A stretch of DNA of 64,000 nt, from assembly GCA_043228905.1 (NCBI GenBank), contig JBHGNT010000007.1, positions 6,014,001 to 6,078,000 of the forward strand, in the 5' to 3' direction. The DNA comes from Azolla caroliniana. Taxonomy: Eukaryota; Polypodiophyta. Numbering within the stretch: the stretch's first letter is position 1; each line of letters begins with the position of its first letter. The position numbers and the translations under genes are program-made. Positions 24,242 through 36,823 of the stretch are shown here, piece by piece. The notes under the pieces are model-generated. The model worked only from the letters and a program-made list of their open reading frames with translations. It was not told the DNA's origin and did not search any database.

Positions 24242-26022
24242 TGTTGAATACACGTGTATAATGGCCGTATTCACATTGTCCCAGTTGAACCTGGTGACCT
24301 AGAGGAGGAAATCTATATGGAACAACCGAAAGGCTTTGCTAAACCCGGCCACAAAAGTCTAGTCTACTGACTCAAGAAGAGTCTCTCTACGGCCTGAAGC
24401 AAGCTCCCCGATAGTCATATAGAAGTTTGACGATTTTATACAATCGGTCGGCTTCTCCAAGAGCGAAGAGGATCACTCCCTCTTCTCAAAAAAAACTCAA
24501 GATGGGTCTCCCATCTTCCTCATCCTCTACATGGACGACATGCTACTCTTTGGCCAGCATGCCGGAGAGCTCGTTGATCTCGTTTGGTAATTGCAGTTGA
24601 AGTTTTCCATGAAGGACCGCGGTTTGGCAAGAAACATACTCAGAATGAAGATTAGTTGGGTCTGGATTCGGTGACAATTAGTTTTGTCTCGAGCGAACTA
24701 CATCAAACGTGTCTTGGAACACTTGAACATGCAATCGACCAATATATGCTTCGACCCTGCTCCCCATTAAGCTTCGACTGTCTCAATGAGACAATCCGAC
24801 ATCCAGTCCAAAGGGGGAAGATATGAAGTCGGTACCATACGCACCAATAGCCGGCTCCTTAATATTGCTCACACCGTAGGAGTCATTAGTAGATTCATGC
24901 ACAACCCTGGCCGATCGCATTAGAATGCAATCAAGCATGTGTTCAGATATGTGGTGGGCACACAAGACCTTGGCATCCTCTTTAGTCCGAACAAGAACCC
25001 AGGCGTAGTTGGCTACACTTACTCAGATTTTCTGGCTGTGTGGACAGCCAAAAGTCAACGACCGGATATTTCTTCAAATTCAACAATGGAGCAATTTCAT
25101 GGAAGTCAAAACATCAAGAATGCACCACCACTTCAACCACCGAAGTCGAATACGTAGCCGCCACCGATGCAAGGAAAGAGGCTCTATGGCTCGGTCTGCT
25201 TGCATGTATGTTTCGACAAGCCGATTCCAATTCGGTCCCAATTGTCTACAGTTAGGGTGTTGTCACCTTGTCGAAGAACCCGGTCCACCACAACACCTTG
25301 AAGCACATTGATGTCCGATACCACTTCGTTCGGGATTGTGTAACCTTAGGTAAGCTTGGCCTCAAGAAGATCTCCACAACCAACAACATATCAGATGGGA
25401 TGTCCAAGAGTCTCACAACTGACCAATTTCGGTCACTTCTGCACTAGATGGGCTTAAGGAGAAAGCTGTCTGATCGAGTTGAACAATAGAGATAGTTTCG
25501 AACAATCGGCCTTGACAGCCGATTCAACTTCTGCTCACGAACCAACTGATTCAACATCTGCTTCTTTCGGCCATTACCAATTCGACTATAAGCCGATCTA
25601 TCCTAGCATCTCTTTGTATATCATGTATCTCTTGTTTTATATTACAAGTCTCTCCTTAGTGTATACACCCATTATGGGGGAGTGTCGAATATGGGTGTAT
25701 AATGGCCATATTCACATTGCCCCACTTGGACATACTAGGTTTAGGACAAATATGTAAATATGTCGAAGGGTAGTTGCCCTAACCCAGTTAGTATATAGTT
25801 GGCTTTGTAACCTAGTTCAAGGGGTTGTTGTTATCATTCTTGTATTGTAACATTTGAAATACGACAATTACATTGTGTGCCTCTCTGTCTCTGTCTCTCA
25901 TACATTTTGTCTCATGATCTTGATCTTTGTTAAGTTGTCTTGCTAATCTCTGCCCTCAACTTGGTGATCTTCATCACATAGTGTTGTTGATATTTTTGCA
26001 TCGACGACCTCAATCTCCAACA
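24242..26022 (+). mobile_element. Internally deleted Ty1/copia element
   Basis: Flanked by a perfect target duplication ATTCA (24237-24241 and 26023-26027). About 48 bp of 5' LTR start (24242-24290) are joined directly to pol within RT. The 3' LTR (25683-26022, TGTCGAATATGG to CCAACA) is complete and preceded by the purine tract TATGGGGGAG. Most of the 5' LTR, gag, protease, integrase and the front of RT are gone. The same LTR family occurs at 40229-40591 on the other strand. Confidence 0.88.
24291..25449 (+). pseudogene. RT-RNase H remnant of the deleted copia element
   Basis: Begins at GDLEEEIYMEQPKGF. LYGLKQAPR, LYMDDMLLFG (Met in place of Val in YVDD), the conserved SRFMHNPGR and RNase H pieces (DARKEALWLG, LKHIDVRYHFVRD) follow. 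Many stops and several frameshifts make it dead. Confidence 0.85.
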
Positions 26023-26027
26023 ATTCA

Positions 26028-26410
26028 CTATTTGTGCCTTGTCTCCTTACTCTTATTGAGCTCCTGGCTAATGGGGTGTTCACACACTTGGATGCTCCTA
26101 GGGTGTGTTCCCACACTAGGGAAGTTGAGATTGATTCTCAACATGCCCCTTCAAACACAACTTCCGGTCGCCGGATAGTTGGCTTGGTCAGTCCGGTTTC
26201 GCGCCATCTTTATGCTCACTCTGTGTCGGGCAACAACCCCTCACTCCCCCTCAAGCTCGGTTGGTTGGCGGTCGAGAGTTCGAGGTTCATTTTGAATTGC
26301 CGCAGCTTGTCGGAACCTAGGGCCTTCGTGAACATGTCAGTTGTCTATAAGTTCGTGTTGATGTGTTGTAGGTTCGTGTTTCAAATGTATTTTTATGACA
26401 GGGGCTACTA
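26028..26410 (-). mobile_element. 3' end of a minus-strand copia element (fragment)
   Basis: On the minus strand the end of RNase H is seen (DMFTKALGSDKLRQF, about 26330-26290), then a purine tract TTGAGGGGGAG near 26246-26236. A short tail and the LTR start TGTTGAGAATCAATCTC at 26143 follow. The tail and LTR start resemble the element at 31450-37284. The LTR is incomplete, and the fragment is cut by the insertion at 24242-26022. Confidence 0.72.
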
Positions 26411-26551
26411 GGCCTACTTAGATTACGAGAAGGCATGGCAAAAATTCAAATGGGTTGTTATGGGTACTTACTTGGTTAACTTGTCGTCTTGGTTTATGTG
26501 GACAATTCACAACTATGTGTCTTGGACCACCACAATATAGGTATAGATGAT

Positions 26552-27436
26552 TCATTTGACGTTGTTGCTTTTTAGCATTTGATAATGGTCCTCAATGTAG
26601 GGCCTGCAATCAAATTGGGCTTTGACACTTGTGGTGGAGTTGCGACCACTGAAGCATATGTTTTTTCTAATCTGAAGCATAATATTTGTTGGTTGTTCAA
26701 AATGTCCCTCAAATAAGCGATTGTCATGGCACAAGGCCTGGCTTATTGCATCACTAAGAGAATTCAGATCATCAAGCAAGGTAAGAAGTAAATCCTTCAC
26801 GTCATTGCGCAAACCTTGACGAAATTGGTCCTTTAGTGCCGCCTCATCCCATTGAACATCACATGCCAGGAGGGCAAAATCTGCAGCGTAAGTGGAAGCA
26901 GGATGATCTCCTTGTCGTAATCTTCAAATTTTGTTTATTGTTGTCCTCATACTATCAATGTCTCAAAAGCTACCTTCGAATTCCTTTATAAATCCTTCAA
27001 AATCTTCTAATAATGGTGTGTGCTTCTCCAAGAGTGGTGCAAACCATGCTAATGTGGTACCGGTTAACAAGGTACCAACTAGCCCCACACGAGCAACATC
27101 AGTTGGGTAACAACTAGGATGTAATTTAATCACAAGTTGTACCCTATTTAAAAATCCATGAAATTGAGACCTTGTACCATCAAACTTGGCCGAAAGACTG
27201 ATCTTTGGTTCTCTCGATGGGGTTTGAACTTTCGCCGCTTGTCATTGTAGTAGAGCAGTCTCCAATTGATGCACCAGTTGAGATAACTCTTCATATTGTT
27301 GTATTTTCTCAACGCTTACTTGTTGTAGGTCCCCGAGCAGTCTTTGATTTTCTTGCTCCAATGCCACAAACTTAGTTGTTAGCATGTTGAGCTCAGACAA
27401 TACACGCATATATTCTTACTTGCTAACGATCTCCAT
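26552..27436 (-). pseudogene. Ty3/gypsy-type gag remnant
   Basis: One frame of 294 codons from ATG 27436 with four in-frame stops (near residues 7, 66, 158 and 171). A coiled-coil-like start (LEQENQRLLGDLQQ) is followed by a retrotransposon gag domain: ISLSAKFDGTRSQFHGFLNR, GTLLTGTTLAWFAPLL, FEGFIKEFEGSF and FALLACDVQWDEAALKDQF. No zinc knuckle or pol is visible downstream. It is an old fragment. Confidence 0.8.
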
Positions 27437-27518
27437 GGTTATGAGTGAAATTTGCTAGATTTCTTGAATAAAAAAGACAAGAAGAAAGAAGATTCAATTC
27501 AAACTATCGTGACTTGAG

Positions 27519-27598
<80 letters not shown>

Positions 27599-27906
27599 AG
27601 AAACATGATAATAGAAGGTAGAGATAGATAGATTCTATTATCATCTTCGGAGGTCAAATATGACCTATGAGACCAAAAATATTACATTTCACGTTATATG
27701 TGTGAAAGTGAGTAGCGAATGTCGATGTTCAAGAACTTCACCAATGAATGTTGCAATCGAGCATTCACATTGTGGTTGTGAGAGAAATTTGTGGAAGGAT
27801 TGGGCTTGGCTGAAGATGTGTGGAAAGCATGGTCGAATATGATCAAAGGCAGAACATTGTATCAAAGTGTGATACTCAGACTCTCAAACTTCTATTACAT
27901 ATCTCC

Positions 27907-27941
<35 letters not shown>

Positions 27942-28221
27942 AACTACTTTATTTTAGCCATTACTTTGTCATACGAGAGAGAGAGAGAGAAACGGGAAGG
28001 AGTTTATATTATAAGATAACAAGGGTTACAAAGAGTAGGGTAAGGGGTGAAGACTGATGTTGAATCAAATGAGTTGTGATGAATGTATAGACATCTATTT
28101 ATAGGTCCTTAAGGAGTATTCTAGAATGTTCCAAAATACTCTATAATGTCCTAGAATACTCTAAATATGTTGTAATAACTAATAATATAATTATTATAAT
28201 TATACATCATATATGTTATTA
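27437..28221 (-). other. Leader/LTR-like region upstream of the gypsy gag, with microsatellites
   Basis: Holds a long (GA)n run (27522-27594), a (CT)n run (27910-27939) and a degenerate primer-site-like GTGATACTC (about 27863). On the minus strand it has a TATA-like CCTATAAATAG near 28100. LTR ends cannot be fixed because no second copy is present. Confidence 0.4.
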
Positions 28222-28330
28222 TAATGGTTAAAGGTTTAACACATAGAACAAGAAATTATGGGTTCAAATCCTTGTAAACTAAAATGTATGCCTTCATGAT
28301 AGAAGGGAACCCTGACTCGAATGATGTTTA
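28222..28330 (+). repeat. tRNA-derived SINE-like sequence
   Basis: A box-A-like TGGTTAAAGGTTTAAC is followed, about 28 bp on, by a box-B-like GGGTTCAAATCC. This is the spacing of a tRNA-type internal Pol III promoter. The 3' boundary is a guess. Confidence 0.5.
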
Positions 28331-28953
28331 ACACGCGATTAAGAAAAAAAATGCAAGCAAGAATATACAAGGGATATCTTTATAAATTTAGGTTTACAAC
28401 CATTAGAGATAGACTACCACGATTTCAGTGGTTTTTACAAAATGATCATACAATTAAAGACAAACAAAAACGAAACGAACGAAAGGAAGGCAATGGAGTT
28501 TCTAGTGAAGGTGAGTTAAGTGAGATTTCGGGATTGCGACTACTAGATCGTTGACTATGATGTGCTGATGACGGTGTAGTGTTCCCATGTCCCTTCATCC
28601 TCCCTTCAACAATTGGAGTGCAAGGTAGCCCAACCCGTCTCTCGAAATCGTCAATGCATAGCTTTCTCTGTTGTGGAGAAGAGGACCCAACCTCCAAAGT
28701 ATACATAAGTAGGTAGGTAGATCGAAAGTCAATGAAGTTGTCTTTGAAGAATACCAATCTAAAACCCTAGAAGGAGCAGAATTAAGAAGGCTATTCGTGA
28801 AGAAGACGGAAAATAAATCCTAAAACTTCAAGTAGGTCGAGGAGAAGAACAACAACAACAACAACAAAGAAAACCGAAATGGTGCACACTTCGAAACACA
28901 AGTTCTAGTTGAAAATCACACTTGTTCATGTGTAAAAACAGAGTTTTCAATAC

Positions 28954-29660
28954 GAACTCGATACATCGTATCTAGTTCTTGTTTAAAAACGCAGCTTTTC
29001 AACGTGAACTTGATACAAAGTATCGAGTTTGTGTTTAAACATTTAAACACGGACTCAATACATTGTATTGAATTCATGTTGAAAACTCAACTTTTCAACA
29101 CAAACTCGATACATCGATGTTGAAAAACAGAGTTTTCAAGAACAACTCGATACATTGTATCGAGTTCGTGTTGAAAACCCTCCTTTCCAACACAAACTCG
29201 ATACATTGTATCGAGTTCATGTTTCAAGTTCTTTTTTTGGGTTTTTTAAAAAACAAAATTGATGGTTTTTCTATTTATTTTGGGGTTTTTTTTTTGTTTT
29301 TTGAATTTTTTTTGAAGTGATGAAAAAACCAGAGTTTTCATCACAAGTTAATACAATGTATCGAATTCATGTTTAAAGATTTTTTTCCCAAAAAAAATTC
29401 AATAAACAATTAAAAAAAATCAAAATAATTTGAAAAATATTTATAAAAATTACATTAAACATGAACTAGATACATTGTACTAAATTGTGGTGAAAATTCT
29501 GGTTTTTTCATCAACTTAAACTCAATTTTTTAATTTTTTTAATTTTTTTAAATTCGGTAAAAAAACTTTGAACATGAATTTGATACATTGTATGGAATTG
29601 TGATGAAAAATCTGTTTTTTGCATCAACTCGATACAATGTATGGAGTTCATATTTAGAAA
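28954..29660. repeat. Array of palindromic repeats around CTCGATACATTGTATCGAG
   Basis: About ten imperfect copies of a palindrome (near 28954, 29005, 29051, 29102, 29142, 29193, 29345, 29462, 29573 and 29626). The first six are spaced 40-51 bp apart and later ones 50-150 bp. Arms often extend into GTGTTGAAAAC/GTTTTCAACAC. Several copies are perfect inverted repeats able to form hairpins. No coding frame overlaps them. Confidence 0.85.
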
Positions 29661-31349
29661 TCTTATTTTTTTCAAATAAAAGATGTTTAGGGTTTACATG
29701 AACTCGAATTGTCCTAAAATCTTTGTTTTTACAAGAGTAAAAGATGCATATTGATACTATAAAGAAGTATGTTGCACAACAAGATACATTATGGTGAACA
29801 CGTGCTTCCTTGATTAACAAAAAACCATTAATAATTGTGTTGATGGTAATTGAACCTTGCAAATGCCATTTACTTCACAAATTTTGTAGGGGAATTCTCA
29901 AAATAAAGAAGAGGAGAGCATTGTGGATACCTTGATAACTATGTGATATGTTCAAATTGATATATTAATGTTTACATCTAAGTTTGGCAGTTTTCACAGT
30001 TTATGAATATCGTCTATATTTTAGGAGTTTTGGATTTATTAAAATTGTTTATGAATATTGTATACATTTCTTGAGTTGTGAATTTATGGATGTTAACGAG
30101 CAATTAATGAGGACTAAATTTATAGATGATGGCATCAAGGATTACAATGTTACCTCTTATACTTAAAACATTTTCAAGATGGTGAAACCATTAATCTTAA
30201 CTTGTGCCTTGAGTTAACCATTGTGATTTTCTTTAATTTAACTACATTTCATATCTGCAGACCATCAATGTTTAAACATTTATTGAAAAACTATTCAATT
30301 TTATAAATTATCATTTTGAAACTGTTAAATCTCAAAAAATTAGCAAATTTTACATGTTATGTAAAACATGTGATATTGTTGTATCAAGTTTCTGAAAATT
30401 GCCTAAAATCGCAAGATTATAAAAGGAATCTATAACTGGAATACACGATCCTTCCACTTGTGAACGCGAACATGTTCACATTCACCCAAATCCTAAATCA
30501 AGTTTGGGGGAAATTTCTAGATACACAACCATTGAAATCAGAAATGTGAATTGGTGCTAAATTCCAACCCTAAATCTGAAATTTTCAACAGTAATTAGAA
30601 ATCGACCGCTTAAAAAATCAGAAACCCTAATCAGAAACCTTAATCAGAAACCCTAATAAGAAATCAACTGCTTAAGGAAATCAGAACCCCTAATCTGAAA
30701 TATGAATGAAATCGACCTTAATCAAAAAAATTGTCAATCAGAAACACACCTACTACTACACCCCAATCTTCGAGACATCCTTGTTTGGGACTCCAACGAC
30801 TACACCCTAATCTTTTTTTATAAAAGATAAATAGGCAAGACAGTTACACTTATCAAAAAGGGAAAAAAAAAAGATTTTTTAATGCATGTAATGATTAACT
30901 AATACATACCTTGACGAGTATCGAAATGGTGGTGTGTTGGTGCTCTGAAGGTGCAATGTTGATATCAGAGTTTTTGTGCTGCTGCGGGGGCTTCGTTTGC
31001 GTTCATGCTCAAAGTATTCCATTTGTTTGGATTTCAAACTCAGACTCAGGATTAGCAGGACTTTGGTGACATTCAAGTCGAGTTTAGATGAGGGCACTAT
31101 TCCCTAGGTTCCACTATGTCAAAAACCAAAGTTCAAATTTTTGAGGATTCCTATAAATTACCTATTCACCACAATATATGACATGTATTTAAGTAATAAA
31201 GCATAAAATTTCGTAAATGATCCTTATGATTTGCCCACGAAAAACTAGCTAAATAGCTATGGCCATTTTAGCAGCTAATGAGCTATAATAGTGTTTCCAT
31301 TCCCATGCTTTTACCCAAGTACAAACAAAAAAAATTCAAATGGAAAATT
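29661..31349. other. AT-rich spacer, no gene seen
   Basis: Contains a loose repeat of ATCAGAAACCCTA near 30600-30700. I see no supported gene. Confidence 0.5.
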
Positions 31350-31449
31350 TATGATACTTTGATACCAAAGCCACCCACCATCTTTCCCATTGCCGAGAAT
31401 GGCTACATGATCACAATCCACTTGAGGTACACTTTAGAGATTATGGAAC

Positions 31450-31723
31450 TATAAAGAATCGAGGGTGATTCTATGCAACAAAAGGACTATGTGTGTGTGT
31501 GTGTGTGTGTGTGTGCACAAGAGAGAGAATGAGAGAGTGAGAGCTCTAAACAAGAAACTATATATTACATTCCACAGTGACTAAGTTACAAAGGGTTGGT
31601 TTAAATACCAACTGATCTAGGGCAAGTGCCCAAGTTTCTACTAATTACAAAAATATCCAAGTACGATGTCCATTAGCTAGTGTGAACACTCTCTCTAAGG
31701 GAAGTTGAGTTTGATTCTCAACA
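31450..31723 (-). repeat. 3' LTR of the minus-strand copia element
   Basis: Matches 36969-37284 apart from the length of a (TG)n run and substitutions. On the minus strand it starts TGTTGAGAATCAAAC after the purine-rich AAAGGGGCG. Confidence 0.92.
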
Positions 31724-32045
31724 CGCCCCTTTGAACACAACTTTCCTATGTCGAAAAGTTGTTTCGGTTTGGTCTTCGCAATACTTCGATTCGGATGGAT
31801 CGACTTTCGGCTTCCAAAATCTTCGAAGTTGGTTGTTCGGCTTTTCAATTTCATGCTCGTTGTTCGTCGTACTTTGGCTCTTCTGGTCGGTTACTTCTGC
31901 TTCTCGGCTGCTTTCGTGTCACCTGTTGTACTCCCCCTCAAGCTTAGCAATGTAGAGATTGTGAGACCAAGGTCTGTGAGATCACTCCACTATGGACGGA
32001 GAAGAAGAATCCAGAAGTGGATCATCTATCGGCCTTATAACCGAC

Positions 32046-32938
32046 CTAGTCTGCGTCCGTGTACCCTTCGAGTCGAATAAGTGTATTCGACTTATACATG
32101 ATGTTGTAATCCATCGTTGTACTGACATACTGAAGTATCCGCTTAGCACAATCGAGATGATCATTTCGAGGGTTCTGCATAAATTGGCTAAGTAGGCCGA
32201 CTGAAAAGCTGAGGTTGGGTCGTGTGATGGTTAGATAAATCAAATTGTCGATCAATTGTCGATATTGAGTTGGATCGCACTCGGTTGTGCACGAATCGAC
32301 ATTGAGCTTGAGATTTCGGTCAAGAGGGGTAGACACGGGTTTGCACTCGATCATTTCGAACTTGTAGAGTAAGGTGAGAACGTAGTGTCGTTGAGAGATC
32401 AATATCTTGACTGGTGTTCGAATTACTTCGATGCCAAGGAAGTAATGGAGCTCGTGCAGGTCTTTCATTTCGAATTTGCCGGATAGGAGTGATTTGACCT
32501 TAATGATCTCGAAGAGATCCTTTCCTCCGATTACTAGATCATCCACGTATAGGATAATGACAATTGGGTTGTGCGGCTTGTTTTGGATGTACAGGGAGTT
32601 GTTTGATTTTGACATTCGAAAGCCAATTTGGTAAAGATATTGAGTGATCTTCGAATGCCAAGCACGCGGTGCTTGCTTGAGGCCATAGATCGGCTTCTTG
32701 AGTCGGCACACGACTTTCGGATGGGTACATGATTTGAAAAGCCGGGTGGTTGTACCATATACACCTCCTCTTCCAATTCGCCTTGAAGAAAGGCGTTCTT
32801 GACATCCATTTGGTGGAGATGCCACCCTTTCGCAGTTGCGAGTGCAATTACGGTCTGCACAGTCGTCATCTTTGCCACCGAGGCAAAGGTCTCCTTGTAA
32901 TCAACTACGTGCATTTGTGCGTATCCTTTTGCGACGAG
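32046..32938 (-). pseudogene. RT of the minus-strand copia element (distal part)
   Basis: Continues the RT frame across the 1.3-kb insert (LVAKGYAQ). It has KNAFLQGELEEEVYM, a frameshift near 32745, then PIYGLKQAPRAW and an intact LYVDDLVIGG. The conserved linker LIYLTITRPNLSFSVGLL and a truncated RNase H start (GYTDAD-stop) follow. The remaining RNase H is missing. Confidence 0.87.
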
Positions 32939-34241
32939 TGTTACCGGCTGGCAAAGGAGTCCAGAGTGGGAAACGGAGAGTTAATTAAGTAGTAGGAATG
33001 TGGTTGTAATTAAGCTATGAGTGTGGACGGACGGACCGGAAACGGTATGCCGTTCCGGATCCAGACCGATCCCGAACAGGTGCGGATGGCACCGTTTTGT
33101 AATACAGACCAGAAACCTATTTAAAGGCCCGTATACAATGTAATAGTTAGCGGTTAATTAATGAAAGCTTAAGCGTTGTTATCTCTCTGTGTTAATTGTC
33201 GTTCTGTCGTAATTGTTATATCTTACGCGTGTTATGAAAGACAATCCTAATAAGTAACTTAATTAAGTCAGATTAAGCGTTGAAGTCTAATCCGGTTGCC
33301 GTAACACCCTTTGGTGAAGTGTCTCCCATAGACACCCTGTGTTAGGCCATTGTCCGGCCCTAAGAGTTAACACACCTTTTGGCAACCACTAAGGCAACCC
33401 CCCTTTGGAAACGGAGTCGAAGAATGATACATGGCGATACAAACCGACAATGTACAAGAAATGTGCGAGAAATGATGAAAATGATGGAGACGATAGCCGA
33501 AATACACAGCCATGGAAAACGAAGACGGCAAGACAAGGACGACAGCAGCGGTTGGAATGGCCAGACGGGCTGGACAGAGAACTGACAAACGACGACCAGA
33601 ATGACAACGATCGGATGGCGGTGGCCACATACCAACGGATAGAGTGGTGGCCGACCAGTAGCGGCCCGGTCAGACAGAGACAAACATGACCGGATGGGCT
33701 GAACGGCCGGAATGATGATGAAGCCGGGACGATTACCGGATTGTGGTGGCCAGACAACCAATGGCCGGAGCGGTGATCGAATAGCAACGGACGGAGTGGC
33801 GGCAACCGGATGCCCCTGACAAAGACAGCGGCGTCGGCCTCACAATAGCCCAATAGTGGCACTGGCCGAACAACAACCAAAGCAACGATGGTCGGACAGT
33901 GGCCGAAGAGCGGGCAGAGTGGCCAGACAAAAGCCGGAGCGGCCGGAGTGACCGGAGAGCGGCAAGAGTGACCGGAATGGCAGAACATCGGTCAGAGTGG
34001 CCGAACAACATCGAAACGAAGGCGGCCAGACTGGACAAATGGACGACGCCGGACAATGACTAAGATGGAGACGGCCAGACATCGACCGGACCGTCGACCA
34101 GACCGGGTGGACGGACGAACGGGCCGTACGATGGAGATCGCCGGATCGACGGTCGGACAACCACGGAAGAGCAATGCCTATCTTTATCATCAATCATCAT
34201 CATTATCATAAATATTAACCCTAACCCTAAAACCTATAACA
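32939..34241. mobile_element. 1.3-kb element with one LTR and a perfect target duplication
   Basis: Flanked by ACGAG on both sides (32934-32938 and 34242-34246), and its removal restores the RT frame exactly. The left end is LTR-like: TGTTACCGGC to CCGTAACA (32939-33306). TTTGGTGAAGTGTC follows, similar to the primer regions at 15757 and 63851. The interior (about 33400-34180) is GC-rich, with loose repeats of GGCCGGAGTGACCGGA and no protein domain I recognise. The right end (CCTATAACA) is not a second LTR. It carries AACCCTAACCCTAAAACC, a telomere-like stretch, at 34215-34234. Confidence 0.8.
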
Positions 34242-35640
34242 ACGAGTCGTCCTTTGAAGCAATTTACGGAGCCATCGGCATTGTATTTGACCTTATAGAT
34301 CCATCTACAACCAATTGCTTTCTTGTGAGGTGAATGGGGAACAAGATCCCAAGTCTCGTTTTTGCACAAGGCCTGCATTTCTTCATTCATCGCGTCGACC
34401 CATCGCGGCTCCTTCATGGCTTCAGAAAGTGTTTCCGGCTCTTGGACAGTCGCCACCTTCATCATAAAATCGTAATGATACGCCATATACTCATCGTAGC
34501 CGAATCAGCTTACGAGGTTCTTTTCACGAGTGGATTGGCAGAGCTTCTCGTTTGCGGATACTAAGGCTTTTTCGCTCCATTCGTCCAGATGTCGAGGCCT
34601 TCAAACTCACTGTCGAGGGAGTGAGTTGACTCATTGTCCCTCAAGTCTTCATATTCTGGCATTTTCGCCTTGCCTTTGTCGAGTTTTGGAGTCGGCTGAG
34701 ATGTGCTTTGGTCACTTAGGGGCTCCTGTGGTCCACTAAGCCTTGTCGTAATCGGACTTTCTTGGAACATGTGTCCGAGTCGAAATTCATCTTCTATCTC
34801 TCGTTCGGCCGATTCCGGGTCGACTGGAGTAGAGATCAGAATCATCTCTGGATCGTACTAGGATGCCAAATCGTCGAAAACAACGTCTCGGGTAGATGGG
34901 TTGTAGCATTTATACCCCTTCTGTTCGAGCAAGTACCCTATGAGGATACATTTCTCTGATTTCGGACCAAGCTTTTGTTGTGTCTCATCGGGAATATGCA
35001 CACATGCAATTGAGCCGAAAATACGAACATGTGATAAATCCAGCTTCTTTCCAAAAACACTCACATGAGGGGTTACGTTGTGTACCCTAGAGGTTCTACA
35101 CCTGTTCATGAGATATATGGTTGTGTTCGCCGCTTCTGCCCAATACGATTTCGGCATGTTCTTCTCATTCATCATTGCCCGTGCAATTTCTACTATGTGT
35201 CGATTCTTCCTTTCGGCTACACCATTTTGTTGAGGTGTATGTCGACACGAGAATTCTCGTTGTATTCCTTCCTTTCGAAGATATGCCGAAAATTCGTCCG
35301 AGAAATATTCTTTACCTCCATTCAATCGAAGGCAACATACATGTTGGCTCGTGGCTTTGTCGACTTCATTCTTAAACCTTTCGAAGTTTCCGAAGACTTC
35401 ACTCTTCTGTCTCATCGGGTAGATCCATGTGTGCCTAGAGAAGCCATTGATGAACGTGACATAGTAGTGGCAACCTCTGAATGTTGTGGTCTGGGCCAAT
35501 CCCCACACATCTAAATGTCCTACATCCAGGATCCCTTTACTCACATTCCTCTCTTTCGGGAATGGATGTCCGCGTTGTTTTCCGAACTTGCATGCCTCGG
35601 TAAAGTTTGGGAGTCCGATTACGACTCCTTTCAATTGCAT
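34242..35640 (-). pseudogene. Integrase and proximal RT of the minus-strand copia element
   Basis: The integrase core spans about 35640-34858 with LDVWGLAQ, RLNGGKEYFSD (Asn where the second catalytic Asp should be) and QQNGVAERKNRHIVEIARAM. An acidic linker and the RT start follow (WVDAMNEEMQALCKNETWDL, CRWIYKVKYNADG) up to the insert at 34241. The zinc-binding part upstream is only partly recognisable. Confidence 0.87.
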
Positions 35641-35859
35641 GTTTTAGAGCTTTCGGAGATTGATGTGACCGATTCTCTTGTGCCACAATTTCAAGTTTGT
35701 TTCGACTTTGAGGCCTTTTGCGAACATAGCCGATTTCACCTCTTCTAATTCAAGGATGAACATTCGGCCTTCTCGACGACCATGCGCTATGCTTTGATCG
35801 TCCTTTTTGATGAAGCACCCTTCATTATTGAATCATACTTGCATACCTTGTTCGACAAT

Positions 35860-36823
35860 CTAGGCGACCGAGACTAGGTTTTTCGTGATGGTTGGGACAT
35901 GCAAGACGTTCTTGAGGAAGATTTGTTTGCCGTCATTTCCGAATGGAACATTTCCGACATGTCGAATTGGGTGAGTCATATCATCTCCAGTTTTGACATA
36001 GCCGAGTCGATCAGGCTTTCGTAATTCTCGGAACCACTCTTCATGGGAAGTCATGTGATTGCATGCTCCCAAGTCAACAAACCATATGCTATCTGAAGAA
36101 GGGGTGCTAGTCGGGACTGTGCCGACATCGAATGTGCTTCATGCCTCATTATGAACATCTTGCCACGATCGGCATAGTCGGAATTCAAAGCGTAGTTCGT
36201 GAACCGACCTCTATTTCCATGGCCAAATCCTCTTCTATCATCCAACTGTGAGTAGCGCATCTTACCATCATGCGCATTGTACCTTTGTCGAACGTGATTT
36301 TCTTTGACCAACAGGGAGGGTTCTCCCTCGCAAGGATGGCTGATCCGATCGTGCCGAATTGAGGTGCCAAGCCGTCGAGGCATATTTGCACCATTTCGTC
36401 ATCGTCGACGACGACGTTAATCGAACCGAGGGCATCGAACAACTCCTTGATCTTCAAGGTATAACCGGTGAACAACATGTCCCTCTGTTGGATGTTGTTT
36501 AGCTCCTGTCGAAGTTGGAGCCTTCGTGTAGCCGTATTGGCTGCAAAAATCTTCTTGAGATTTCCCCAGGCTTCTTTCGGCGTTTTCGAATATCGAATAT
36601 AGCCGAGCATGTGGTCATGGACGCATGACGCAAGGCAATACAACACACGGCTCGCGGCCTGTTCCCACACTAGGTAGTCAGCGTGTGTCGGGTTGGGTTG
36701 CGTTTCGTGAGCTCCCTCGATGTAGCTCCAGTAACTTTGTCCGACAAGGTACTGATGCATCTTGTATTCCCAAGATGCGAAGTTTGTTCTATCGAGCTTC
36801 TCGGTGGGAAGAGCGCTTCCCAT
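35860..36823 (-). pseudogene. Gag and protease of the minus-strand copia element
   Basis: Gag starts at ATG 36823 (MGSALPTEKLDRTNFASWEY). The copia gag core runs to about 36330, then a frameshift. The Arg/Gly-rich tail follows, but the zinc knuckle seen in the sister element is absent, which implies a deletion. The protease segment (NHMTSHEEWF, about 36072-35860) has lost the DSG triplet. Confidence 0.82.

Noticed and set aside
28954-29660. CRISPR-like array
   Set aside because: Repeats are palindromic, variable and irregularly spaced, in a eukaryotic nuclear context without cas genes.
33360-34193. Overlapping frames in the interior of the 1.3-kb element
   Set aside because: They arise from a GC-rich repeat of GGCCGGAGTGACC-like units; several frames are open on both strands, as expected for low-complexity DNA.
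34215-34234. Interstitial telomere or chromosome end
   Set aside because: Only about two CCCTAA(A) units, inside a small insertion; too short for a telomere tract.
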